Source: Myxococcales bacterium (lineage in GTDB: Bacteria > Myxococcota_A > Polyangia > Polyangiales > Polyangiaceae). Taken from it: DNA of 9,789 nucleotides. This document shows positions 1 through 6,370 of this stretch, piece after piece. Within the stretch, counting starts at the first letter, position 1, and the number at the start of each line of letters is the position of its first letter. The position numbers and the translations under genes were made by a program. The notes below the pieces were generated by a model. The model did not search any database and had not been told where the DNA came from. It saw only the letters and a program-made list of their open reading frames with translations. Where the stretch lies: positions 1 to 9,789 of the forward strand of contig JANYHY010000883.1 of NCBI GenBank assembly GCA_025362165.1. Direction: 5' to 3'.

Positions 1-1001
1 AGCTGCACCACGCGGGAGTGTGCGATGCCGTCCTCGACGACGAACAGGGTCACCTTGTTGCCGCGCACCGAGCCCGCACGAAACGGGATCTCCGTTGTCG
101 GGATCGGTTGACCGACATCGATGCGAATCTCGCCTGTCGTACCCACAGGCAGGCGGCGCTCCGGATCTGCGACGTCGATCTCGAACTCGACGGTTCGTGT
201 CGCGAAATCCGCCCGGGGCGAGCGGCGCGTGATGCTGGCATCGAGGTCTTCGTTCGTCGCCACTAGGTGCACCGCGACCTTCGTGTTCGGAGCGACGACC
301 TCGAAGTCCTTCTCCGGCGCTTGCCCTACGATCCGCACGATGCTGCGATCGACGATCGAAGCGACTGTGCCGCCTGGGCGCAAGAAGGCTCCAGGATCAG
401 TCGTGCGAGTGGCGACCTCCCCATCGAACGGCGCTCGCAGCACGCAGTCATTGACCGCGAGAGAGTTCTTCGCGAGCCCAGCTCTCTGCTCGTCTAACTG
501 TGCTTGCGCCGCGTTGCTCTGCGCGAGCTTTTGCTCTGCCTCGTTGGATGACACGAACCCGCCGTCGAGCAGCGCTTGCAGTCGCGCCGACTCGTCTGCG
601 ATCGCGCGCTGTCGCGCTTCGACGGCGCGCGCCTCAGCGGCGATCATCTGGCTCCCGGCGTTCGTGTTGCGGCAATCCAGAGTGGCAACTACGTCGCCGC
701 GCTTGACCACGGAGCCTGGACGAACGAGCACTGTGTCCACATACGCGGAGACCAACTGCGGTCCGACGGACGCCTCGAGCCATGGCTCGATGGCTCCCAC
801 GTAATTGCGCGACGAACGAAACTGCGCCGCCCGAGCCTGAGCGACGGTCACTCCTTTCGGAGTATCCACCAGCGCAATCTTGTTCGTGTGCGACTCGGCT
901 CGCATCACCATCAGCCCACCCAGGCCCAGGAAGACCACCACCGCCAACGCGATACCGATCGGAATCCATGGCCGTGTCTTGTAAGTCGCGTTGTCGTCCA
1001 A
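1..1001 (-). CDS. RND-type efflux periplasmic adaptor (HlyD/membrane fusion family), 3' end cut by window
   Basis: Periplasmic adaptor of a tripartite efflux pump, linking an inner-membrane transporter to the TolC-type channel encoded just upstream. About 333 residues are visible, beginning MDDNATYKTRPW. One N-terminal membrane anchor spans about residues 12-33 and there is no lipobox. The first lipoyl half covers about 75-110 (VVKRGDVVATLD). An alpha-helical hairpin rich in Ala/Gln/Glu covers about 117-182, and the second lipoyl half starts at about 186 (CVLRAPFDGEV). Beta-barrel and membrane-proximal strands follow (VGTTGEIRIDVGQ, then VTLFVVEDGIAHSRVV near the edge). The start is a TTG, 1 nt after the channel gene's stop. 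I chose it because a strong ribosome site (GGAAGGA, 1009-1015) lies 7 nt upstream and no ATG in frame precedes the anchor. The last residues and the expected inner-membrane pump gene lie left of the window. The family call is firm; the substrate is unknown. Confidence 0.9.
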   Translation of the reverse strand, partial: MDDNATYKTRPWIPIGIALAVVVFLGLGGLMVMRAESHTNKIALVDTPKGVTVAQARAAQFRSSRNYVGAIEPWLEASVGPQLVSAYVDTVLVRPGSVVKRGDVVATLDCRNTNAGSQMIAAEARAVEARQRAIADESARLQALLDGGFVSSNEAEQKLAQSNAAQAQLDEQRAGLAKNSLAVNDCVLRAPFDGEVATRTTDPGAFLRPGGTVASIVDRSIVRIVGQAPEKDFEVVAPNTKVAVHLVATNEDLDASITRRSPRADFATRTVEFEIDVADPERRLPVGTTGEIRIDVGQPIPTTEIPFRAGSVRGNKVTLFVVEDGIAHSRVVQ

Positions 1002-1002
1002 G

Positions 1003-2394
1003 TCAGAGTCCTTCCGCGAGCGCGCGACCGAGAGTGGCGCGGGATCTCGCCACTTCGAAGATGCCGAGAGCGAGTTGGATTTCCGCCTCTGCTCTCAGCG
1101 CATCCGCGTCCGCGAGCTCTACCGCATTGCCGATACCCGCTTTGAAGCGCGCGTCCGCTTGTGCGTAGTTGGCAATCGCAGCGTCGACTGCCTGTTTCAA
1201 GGCTGGTAGAGCGTCGCGCGCGACCTTGGCCCCGACATAAGCCTGTTGCACGTTCGCTCGCAGTGTCTGCTTGGCGAGAGCGACCTCCTCGCGCTGCACT
1301 TGCTCTTCGACGCGCGAAGCCTGTTGTCGCGCGTGAATCGTTCCATCGAAGATGGGCCAGCTGATGATGAGACCAACGTCCCAGTTCGGCACGCCAGGCA
1401 AGAACCCGTTTCCTGGTGGCGAGTCTCCATTGCCGGAAGGCGCAGCTCCACCCGCGCGACCCGAGAACGTACTGGTGAGCGAGAGGTCGGGCCGAAGCTC
1501 CGCGCCGATCGCTTTGGTGTGTTGCTCTTGCGCTTGGAGCATGGCGATCTGCTCTTGAATGGCAGGGTCTCGCCCCATGGCGTTCGTGAGCGCGCCCTCG
1601 AGCGAGGGCAGATCTGCCGCAGAGGGTGCCTCCCCCATAACATCGACAGCAGGATCGGCGGAGCCTATGGCGGCGGCGAGTGTGCTCTGCGCGATCGAGA
1701 CTCCGCCGTGCGCACGAACGCGACCCACGTCGAAGTGACTGAGCTCCGATTCTGCGCGCGTCAGCTCGATGGGAGAGCGCAGTCCAGCCTCCACACCGGC
1801 CTTCGCCAAGTCGCGATGCACCTTCGCACGCTCATAGCCGCCCTCCGAAGCAGTCAACACGGACTTGGCCGCGTAGACTGCGAAGTACGCCTCCGCGACG
1901 TTGAAGTCGACATCCAGACGTAGGGTGTCTGCCGTGTGCCTGGCGACATCCACCTGAAGATCAGCAGCGGCGGTCTGAGCGGCGATTCGTCCGAAGTCGA
2001 AGAGCTCTTGTGTGAGCCCAACGCCGACGAACGTCGAAGCCGAAGGAGCCCATGTCGCGCTGGATGGCGAGACCGCGCGTGTACCTCCAATTCGCGGGAT
2101 GTCCATGAATCCCATGGTCACGTACGAGCCCGTCGTGTTGTTCGCGGTTCCGCCGAGCAGCTGTGCGGTGGTGCCTACCGTTGGGTACCACTGCGCGCGA
2201 GGCACCCCAGCGCGAGCTTTGGCAGCGTCGATACGCGCGTTCGCCGCACGCACAGCGGGTTGGTTGGCGCGCGCGTACGTGAGCGCGTCTGCGAGAGAGA
2301 TCGCCTTCGGTCCAGGCTCTTCTGCGTGAGCGACAGACCCGAGCGACAAGAGCGCCGCCATCGCGCTTGCAGCAGTTCGCCAGGGAGCTCGCAT
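1003..2394 (-). CDS. TolC-family outer-membrane efflux channel protein
   Basis: Outer-membrane channel subunit of a tripartite efflux pump, 463 residues, a normal length for the family. I start it at the ATG at 2394, not at the far upstream in-frame ATG near 2784. It gives a clean signal peptide (MRAPWRTAASAMAALLSLG, cleavage after AHA at about residue 24), and GAAGGGA sits 9 nt upstream. The 130 codons further upstream look like non-coding sequence and cross the divergent regulatory region. The mature part shows the two-fold OEP repeat. The first copy begins ISLADALTYARANQPAVRAA (about 30-50), with long Ala-rich helices and the early strand region WYPTVGTTAQ. The second begins near DPAIQEQIAMLQAQEQ, with its strand segment around PNWDVGLIISWPIFDG. 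The gene is first in an operon with the adaptor. It carries a sigma54-like promoter and is divergent from the histidine kinase gene. Confidence 0.92.
   Translation of the reverse strand: MRAPWRTAASAMAALLSLGSVAHAEEPGPKAISLADALTYARANQPAVRAANARIDAAKARAGVPRAQWYPTVGTTAQLLGGTANNTTGSYVTMGFMDIPRIGGTRAVSPSSATWAPSASTFVGVGLTQELFDFGRIAAQTAAADLQVDVARHTADTLRLDVDFNVAEAYFAVYAAKSVLTASEGGYERAKVHRDLAKAGVEAGLRSPIELTRAESELSHFDVGRVRAHGGVSIAQSTLAAAIGSADPAVDVMGEAPSAADLPSLEGALTNAMGRDPAIQEQIAMLQAQEQHTKAIGAELRPDLSLTSTFSGRAGGAAPSGNGDSPPGNGFLPGVPNWDVGLIISWPIFDGTIHARQQASRVEEQVQREEVALAKQTLRANVQQAYVGAKVARDALPALKQAVDAAIANYAQADARFKAGIGNAVELADADALRAEAEIQLALGIFEVARSRATLGRALAEGL
1009..1015 (-). promoter_or_regulatory. Ribosome binding site deciding the TTG start of the adaptor gene
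   Basis: On the minus strand the end of the channel gene reads GGAAGGA, followed by 7 nt and then TTG at 1001-999. This near-ideal Shine-Dalgarno lies inside the last codons of the channel gene, which ends 1 nt before the TTG. It supports a non-ATG start and coupled translation of the two efflux genes. Confidence 0.75.
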
Positions 2395-2403
2395 CGTGCG
2401 CGG

Positions 2404-2410
2404 TCCCTTC
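2404..2410 (-). promoter_or_regulatory. Ribosome binding site of the TolC-family gene
   Basis: GAAGGGA on the minus strand, 9 nt before the ATG at 2394. It decides the start over the longer open frame. It lies immediately downstream of the sigma54-like -12 box and upstream of that promoter's predicted start point. The two signals therefore cannot both serve one transcript as drawn. Confidence 0.6.
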
Positions 2411-2426
2411 AGCACGCGACGTGCCA
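2411..2426 (-). promoter_or_regulatory. Sigma54-like (-24/-12) promoter of the efflux operon
   Basis: The minus strand reads TGGCACG-N4-GTGCT. The -24 box is a perfect TGGCACG, and GG and GC are exactly 10 nt apart, the invariant spacing of sigma54 promoters. The predicted start point is near 2400, only about 6 nt before the ATG of the channel gene and downstream of its ribosome site. Either the mRNA is almost leaderless, the true start differs, or the element is fortuitous. The neighbouring activator has the GAFTGA loop that contacts sigma54, which favours a real promoter. Confidence 0.5.
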
Positions 2427-2490
2427 GTGCGATGCTCGCTCGACTGCACGTAGATTTGGTGGTTCGGCGCTCGTGAGGGTGAGATGACAG

Positions 2491-2552
2491 GGAAATTTTC
2501 CGTTGGCGTGCGGAGAAATTCCTCAATGGGGTGGAAGCGCCAAGGGATTCCC
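2491..2552. promoter_or_regulatory. Cluster of three GGA...TCC palindromes, candidate activator binding sites
   Basis: Three short inverted repeats lie between the divergent promoters. GGAAATTTTCC (2491-2501) is a perfect 11-bp palindrome around T. GGAGAAATTCC (2512-2522) has matched GGA/TCC arms. GGGATTCCC (2544-2552) is a perfect 9-bp palindrome. Their centres, 2496, 2517 and 2548, are 21 and 31 bp apart, close to two and three helical turns. From the predicted start of the efflux operon they sit about 96-148 bp upstream, a usual position for NtrC-type enhancers. From the kinase promoter they sit about 43-95 bp upstream. Binding by the adjacent response regulator is inference. Confidence 0.4.
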
Positions 2553-2564
2553 CCAAAATGCGAG

Positions 2565-2580
2565 TGGCTCGACGTTTGCG
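2565..2580 (+). promoter_or_regulatory. Sigma54-like (-24/-12) promoter of the kinase/regulator operon
   Basis: The plus strand reads TGGCTCG-N4-TTGCG: six of seven matches to TGGCACG, TTGC in the -12 box, and the required GG-N10-GC spacing. The predicted start is near 2591. This leaves a leader of about 70 nt before the ATG at 2662 and almost none before the ATGs at 2593 and 2602. It suggests that the two-component operon is itself sigma54-dependent and may be autoactivated by the NtrC-type regulator it encodes. Confidence 0.55.
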
Positions 2581-2661
2581 TACCTGGCGCGCATGTACGG
2601 TATGACGATTCGTGCGCCGCTCAATGGCGACTCCGTCGCAGCGCGCGAATCGATCACGCCC

Positions 2662-3936
2662 ATGAACAAGCCTCGCTCCATCATTGTTTGGATGGTTTTG
2701 ACCATCATCGCGATTGGGCTCGCAGCGTATTGGGACGACCAACGAGAGTCTGCCGCTGCGCTCGATGACTTTGCGCATGAACAAGTCACGCTCGCGCGCG
2801 CGGCGGCGCGGACGCTCGACGTCGCGGGGACGCCAGCCACACTACGCTCGATCGAAGAGCCAGGCAGCGTGCTCGTGTTGGTCTCTGGACCAACCGGGCT
2901 CTTGACCACCGAAGGGACTCCGACGACATCGCCGGCGATCGAAGATGCGATCAGGCACGGCGCCACTTCGACGCGGCTCTCGCGGCCCGAGGCGGCGGCG
3001 CTGGGCTTGCCTGCGCGCACCGCGATGGCGGGCGTCGCGATGAGCGGTCACACCACGGTCGTGGTCGTAGCGACCGCGTTCAAGGAGCGCGATCGGGAGG
3101 TGCGCGCGCAATGGCGTCTCGCGCTGAGCTTCCTCTTCTGTTCGGCGGTCGTACTCGCGTTCGGAACGCTGGCGCTCCGCAAGCAACGCAAAGAGCTGGA
3201 GCTCGCGCATGAGCTGGCCGTGGCGGAGGCAATCCGAGAGCGCGACACGCGGCTCGTCCGCGCGGACAAGCTAGCGACGCTCGGCGCGCTGGGGATCGGG
3301 ATCGCGCACGAGGTGTCGACGCCATTGGGCGTCATCGTAGGCCGCGCTGAGCAGCTCTCGTCGAGGGTCACCGGCGATGAGCGCGCTGCACGCGCCGTGG
3401 CTGCGATCTCCGAGCAAGCCGATCGCATCGGCAAGATCATCCGCGCGCTGTTGAATCTTGCTCGCGGCGGCGACGCGACCCTCGAGCGCGTGCGGCCCAA
3501 CACCATCGTGTCGGACGCCATCGAGCTCGTGCAGCACAGGTTCGACCAAGAAGGCGTGACGCTCTCCCAGCGAATCGAGCCTGATTTACGGTCGATTTCA
3601 TGCGACGCGAAGCTCTTCACTCAGGTCGTCGTCAACCTCTTGCTCAACGCGTGCGACGCGTGCACGTCGGGCGGACACGTCGAGCTCATCGTCTCTGCGA
3701 AGGGCGAGCACGTGTCCTTCTCCGTGCTCGACGACGGTGACGGCATCTCCGAGGACGCCGCCGCGCGCGCTACGGAGCCCTTCTTCACCACGAAGGCGGC
3801 GGGCCGCGGGACGGGGCTCGGCCTCGCCATCGCCAACGAGATCGTCGGTCACCACCACGGCAAGCTGCACATCGCTTCGCGCGGAGATGGCCACCGCGGC
3901 ACCGAAGCGCGCGTCGACATCAAGGGGCTCACATGA
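2662..3936 (+). CDS. Membrane sensor histidine kinase, NtrB/ZraS-like, partner of an NtrC-type regulator
   Basis: Sensor kinase that should autophosphorylate on His and pass the phosphate to the regulator encoded next. From the ATG at 2662 it has 424 residues. TM1 spans about 6-23 (SIIVWMVLTIIAIGLAAYW), an extracytoplasmic sensor region about 24-150, and TM2 about 151-172. A short coiled stretch (about 175-205) leads to the HisKA H-box GIAHEVSTPL with His216. The HATPase domain has the N-box VVNLLLNACDA (Asn329), DDGDG (357-361), EPFFTTK and GRGTGLGLAI (381-390), so the catalytic parts are complete. The sensor region has no Cys and few His residues, and I recognise no domain there. In-frame ATGs also exist at 2593 and 2602, and the frame is open back to 2503. 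I chose 2662 because the anchor follows immediately and the sigma54 start point is predicted near 2591, but it has no clear Shine-Dalgarno. The 3' end overlaps the regulator by 4 nt. The signal is unknown. Confidence 0.9.
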   Translation: MNKPRSIIVWMVLTIIAIGLAAYWDDQRESAAALDDFAHEQVTLARAAARTLDVAGTPATLRSIEEPGSVLVLVSGPTGLLTTEGTPTTSPAIEDAIRHGATSTRLSRPEAAALGLPARTAMAGVAMSGHTTVVVVATAFKERDREVRAQWRLALSFLFCSAVVLAFGTLALRKQRKELELAHELAVAEAIRERDTRLVRADKLATLGALGIGIAHEVSTPLGVIVGRAEQLSSRVTGDERAARAVAAISEQADRIGKIIRALLNLARGGDATLERVRPNTIVSDAIELVQHRFDQEGVTLSQRIEPDLRSISCDAKLFTQVVVNLLLNACDACTSGGHVELIVSAKGEHVSFSVLDDGDGISEDAAARATEPFFTTKAAGRGTGLGLAIANEIVGHHHGKLHIASRGDGHRGTEARVDIKGLT

Positions 3937-5306
3937 CCGAAGCAACCAAGCGTCGCGTGCTGTTGGTGGACGACGACCGCGCGTTGGTCGAGACGTTGAC
4001 CGACGGTCTCTTGGACCTCGGCTACGAGGCGATTGGTGCCACTTCGAGCGAACGCGCTCTCGCGTTGTTGGAAGAACCGTTCGACGTGCTCGTCACCGAT
4101 CTCCGCATGCCGAACACGGATGGCTTGGCGCTCCTCGGCGCGTCGAAGAGATCCGCGCCTGATCGGCAGGTGATCGTGATGACCGCGTATAGCGCGATCG
4201 ACACGGCGATCGAATCCATACGCCGCGGCGCGTATCACTACATGACCAAGCCGTTCAAGGTAGACGAGCTCGCGCTCTTCATCGAACGCGCCGTATCGGA
4301 GACCCAGCTCCGGCAAGAGACGCGGTCCCTACGAAAGGCCGTACGGGAGAATCTCTCTCTCGACAACGTGATCGGATCGAGCGGCGGGATGCGCGACGTG
4401 TGCAGCCTCGTGCGCCGTGTCTCGGACGCAGACATCCCCGTGTTGATCTTGGGTGAGACCGGGACGGGCAAAGGGCTCATCGCGCGCGCTCTCCACTCCG
4501 AAGGCAAACGAACAGCGCACTCCTTCGTGACCGTGAGCTGCGCCGCGCTCCCCGAGAACCTCCTCGAGACGGAGCTCTTCGGACACACCAAGGGCGCGTT
4601 CACGGGAGCGACCACACACAAGCGAGGATTGTTCGAAGAGGCCACGCACGGGACGATCTTCCTAGACGAGATTGGGGAGCTGCCGATGTCGCTGCAGGCC
4701 AAGCTCCTGGATGTGTTGGAGCGCGGAGTCATCCGGCCCGTGGGCTCGAACAAAGAGCGTGCGATAGACGTGCGCATCATCGCCGCGACGCACCGTGATC
4801 TCCGTGCGCGCGCCAAACAAGGCTTATTTCGTGAGGATTTGCTATTTCGCCTCGACGTGATCTCCACCGAGATCCCGCCGCTTCGCCATCGCACTGAGGA
4901 CATCCTGCCGCTCGCTTGTCATTTCCTGGAGGGCGCGCGACGCAAACATCCGAAGACCGCCGTCACGCGCTTGGGTCGTGCGGCGCTCGACGTGATGATG
5001 TCCTATTCATGGCCGGGCAACGTGCGCGAACTCGAGCACGTGATCGAGCGAGCCGTGGTCTTGGGGACGTCGTCGGAGGTGACGGTCGCAGACCTCCCTG
5101 ATGCAATCATCCATCCAGCGCGCGCTGCGTGTGAGTTCAACCGTCCGGTGGTGGCGCTCGTGGAGATGCAGCGCAAGTACGCCTCGTGGGCGTTCGAGCA
5201 AATGTCAGGTCGCAAGGGCGCGACCGCAGAGATGCTCGACATCGATCCCAAGACGCTTACGAAGTTGTTGGGCGAGACTCCCGAGTCGGAGCGCGGCAAG
5301 TCATGA
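3933..5306 (+). CDS. NtrC-family sigma54-dependent response regulator
   Basis: Phosphorylation-controlled activator of sigma54 RNA polymerase, 457 residues. The receiver domain (about 7-122) has the acidic pair Asp13/Asp14, phospho-acceptor Asp56 (TDLRMP), Thr84 and Lys106 (KPF). The AAA+ domain (about 145-380) has Walker A GETGTGKG (174-181), the sigma54-contacting loop GAFTGA (221-226) and Walker B IFLDEIGELP (Asp245/Glu246). It also has the arginine-finger region FREDLLFRLDV and the sensor II motif SWPGNVRELEHVIERAV. The C-terminal FIS-type helix-turn-helix covers about 412-452 (ending MLDIDPKTLTKLLGE). Walker A ends in Gly where Glu is usual in this family; the ATP-binding Lys180 and Thr178 are kept. 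The ATG overlaps the kinase stop (ATGA), with AAGGGG 5 nt upstream, so translation is coupled. Likely targets are the divergent efflux operon and its own operon. The class is firm; the target assignment is inferred from context. Confidence 0.95.
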   Translation: MTEATKRRVLLVDDDRALVETLTDGLLDLGYEAIGATSSERALALLEEPFDVLVTDLRMPNTDGLALLGASKRSAPDRQVIVMTAYSAIDTAIESIRRGAYHYMTKPFKVDELALFIERAVSETQLRQETRSLRKAVRENLSLDNVIGSSGGMRDVCSLVRRVSDADIPVLILGETGTGKGLIARALHSEGKRTAHSFVTVSCAALPENLLETELFGHTKGAFTGATTHKRGLFEEATHGTIFLDEIGELPMSLQAKLLDVLERGVIRPVGSNKERAIDVRIIAATHRDLRARAKQGLFREDLLFRLDVISTEIPPLRHRTEDILPLACHFLEGARRKHPKTAVTRLGRAALDVMMSYSWPGNVRELEHVIERAVVLGTSSEVTVADLPDAIIHPARAACEFNRPVVALVEMQRKYASWAFEQMSGRKGATAEMLDIDPKTLTKLLGETPESERGKS

Positions 5307-5339
5307 CAGCGCGACTGTTACCGTTTGCGGGGTACTCCT

Positions 5340-6356
5340 CTAGGCGCCGTAGCGCTTCTTGATGTTCGGCAGGAGGTACTCCTCGAACGCGCGCTTCAGA
5401 TCGTATTCGTTCTTGAAGGCCCAGTCGCGACGCGCTCGAGAGTCGTCTACGTCGGAGGGCCACGAGTCGACGATCGCTTGGCGACGCGCGTCGGGTACGA
5501 ACTGGATCTTGGCTTGGGGGTACGCCTTCTTCACGAGCTCGGCGAACTCACCCGCGGACGGGTTGAACGCCGCGATGTTGTAGACCTGCGTCGTGAGCTT
5601 CTCCACGGGCGCGGCCATCAAGCCGAGCAGCGCGTCGATGGCGTCCGGCATGGCCATGAACGGGATGCGCGTATCTTCTCGAACGAAACAATCATAGGGC
5701 GCTTCTTGCGCCGCTGCGTGGAGCATCTCGGGTCCGTAGTCGCTCGTGCCGCCGCTCGGTACCGTGAACGCGCTGATGAGACCCGGGAAGCGGATCGATC
5801 GAAAATCGACGCCAGACACGTGCGATTCGGCGGCGAGCTGCCGGTAGTGGCGTGAGTAGTAGCGGCCGAGGTGCTCGCAGTAGAGCTTGTTGCAGCCGTA
5901 CATGGAGATGGGCTCGAGGCACTGATCCTCGTTGATGCGGCCGGCCTTGATCTTCGCTTCGAGCGAAGATGTGCCATACGCGGCGATCGAGCTCGGGAAC
6001 AGGAATTTCACAGGCTTGCCATGCCACCGCGCCTGCTCCACCGCGAGCTTGAGGAGGTTCATGGTTCCGGTGACGTTCACCTCGTGCGCGGTCTCCGGAG
6101 TGAACTCGCTCCGCGTCGAGAGCAGCGCGGCCAAATGGAAGATCGCGTGGATCTCGTACTCGCTGACGAGGCGCTCGAGCATGTGCTTGTCCAAAATGTC
6201 GCCGGCCATCGTGGCGAGGCACATCTTGGAGAGCTCTGGCTCCACCTCTTTGATGTCGAGCGCGAGGACGTCGTGGTCTTTGGCGAGCTGGCTCACGAGC
6301 CCGTGGCCCATCTCTCCGCTCGCGCCAGTGATCAGAACGACTGGTTTTCGTCGCAT
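5340..6356 (-). CDS. tdh: L-threonine 3-dehydrogenase, short-chain (SDR/epimerase-like) type
   Basis: Cytoplasmic NAD-dependent enzyme, 338 residues. The closest fit is the epimerase-like threonine dehydrogenase family, which oxidises L-threonine to 2-amino-3-ketobutyrate. The Rossmann loop GASGEMG is at 11-17, with Asp34 ending strand 2, typical of NAD use. Active-site Ser122/Ser123 (FPSS) and the Tyr153-x3-Lys157 pair (YGCNK) are present. Family-specific stretches follow: RFPGLISA (189-196), GGTSDYG (202-208), the DTRIPFM region (228-234), VYNIAA (258-263) and ARRQAIVDSWP (290-300) followed by DDSRARRDW. These match threonine dehydrogenases better than sugar epimerases. There is extra sequence near 132-145 and 171-180 compared with my recollection of the family, so it may be a separate branch. 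The gene lies 14 bp after the LplA-like gene, in the same operon, with only a weak GGA ribosome site. kbl, for the next step, is nearby. Alternative: an uncharacterised NAD-dependent epimerase/dehydratase. Confidence 0.75.
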   Translation of the reverse strand: MRRKPVVLITGASGEMGHGLVSQLAKDHDVLALDIKEVEPELSKMCLATMAGDILDKHMLERLVSEYEIHAIFHLAALLSTRSEFTPETAHEVNVTGTMNLLKLAVEQARWHGKPVKFLFPSSIAAYGTSSLEAKIKAGRINEDQCLEPISMYGCNKLYCEHLGRYYSRHYRQLAAESHVSGVDFRSIRFPGLISAFTVPSGGTSDYGPEMLHAAAQEAPYDCFVREDTRIPFMAMPDAIDALLGLMAAPVEKLTTQVYNIAAFNPSAGEFAELVKKAYPQAKIQFVPDARRQAIVDSWPSDVDDSRARRDWAFKNEYDLKRAFEEYLLPNIKKRYGA

Positions 6357-6370
6357 GGTGACGATCCAGG

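Noticed and set aside
121..804. 227-residue plus-strand open frame
   Set aside because: It is antisense to the adaptor gene, Ser/Ala/Arg-rich with no motif, and the minus strand reads a convincing adaptor. It is a GC-skew shadow.
2503..2661. Extended N-terminus of the histidine kinase (open from 2503)
   Set aside because: The extra residues have no recognisable feature and include the sigma54 promoter sequence; no ribosome site was found. The ATGs at 2593 and 2602 remain possible but less likely.
2395..2784. N-terminal extension of the TolC-family gene (open frame from an ATG near 2784, 593 residues)
   Set aside because: The extension is Arg/His-rich with no domain, overlaps the divergent kinase gene and both promoters, and would bury the signal peptide internally. 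The ATG at 2394 has a ribosome site and a proper signal sequence.
3048..3620. 190-residue minus-strand open frame opposite the kinase
   Set aside because: Composition is dominated by Ser, Arg and Ala with no domain, and it is the complement of well-conserved kinase codons.
5307..5384. GGTACTCCTC occurring twice (near 5330 and 5375) at the convergent junction, and a possible terminator hairpin
   Set aside because: The second copy encodes conserved-looking C-terminal residues of the dehydrogenase. The 33-bp gap has only a weak GGGGTACTCC symmetry and no U-tract on either strand.
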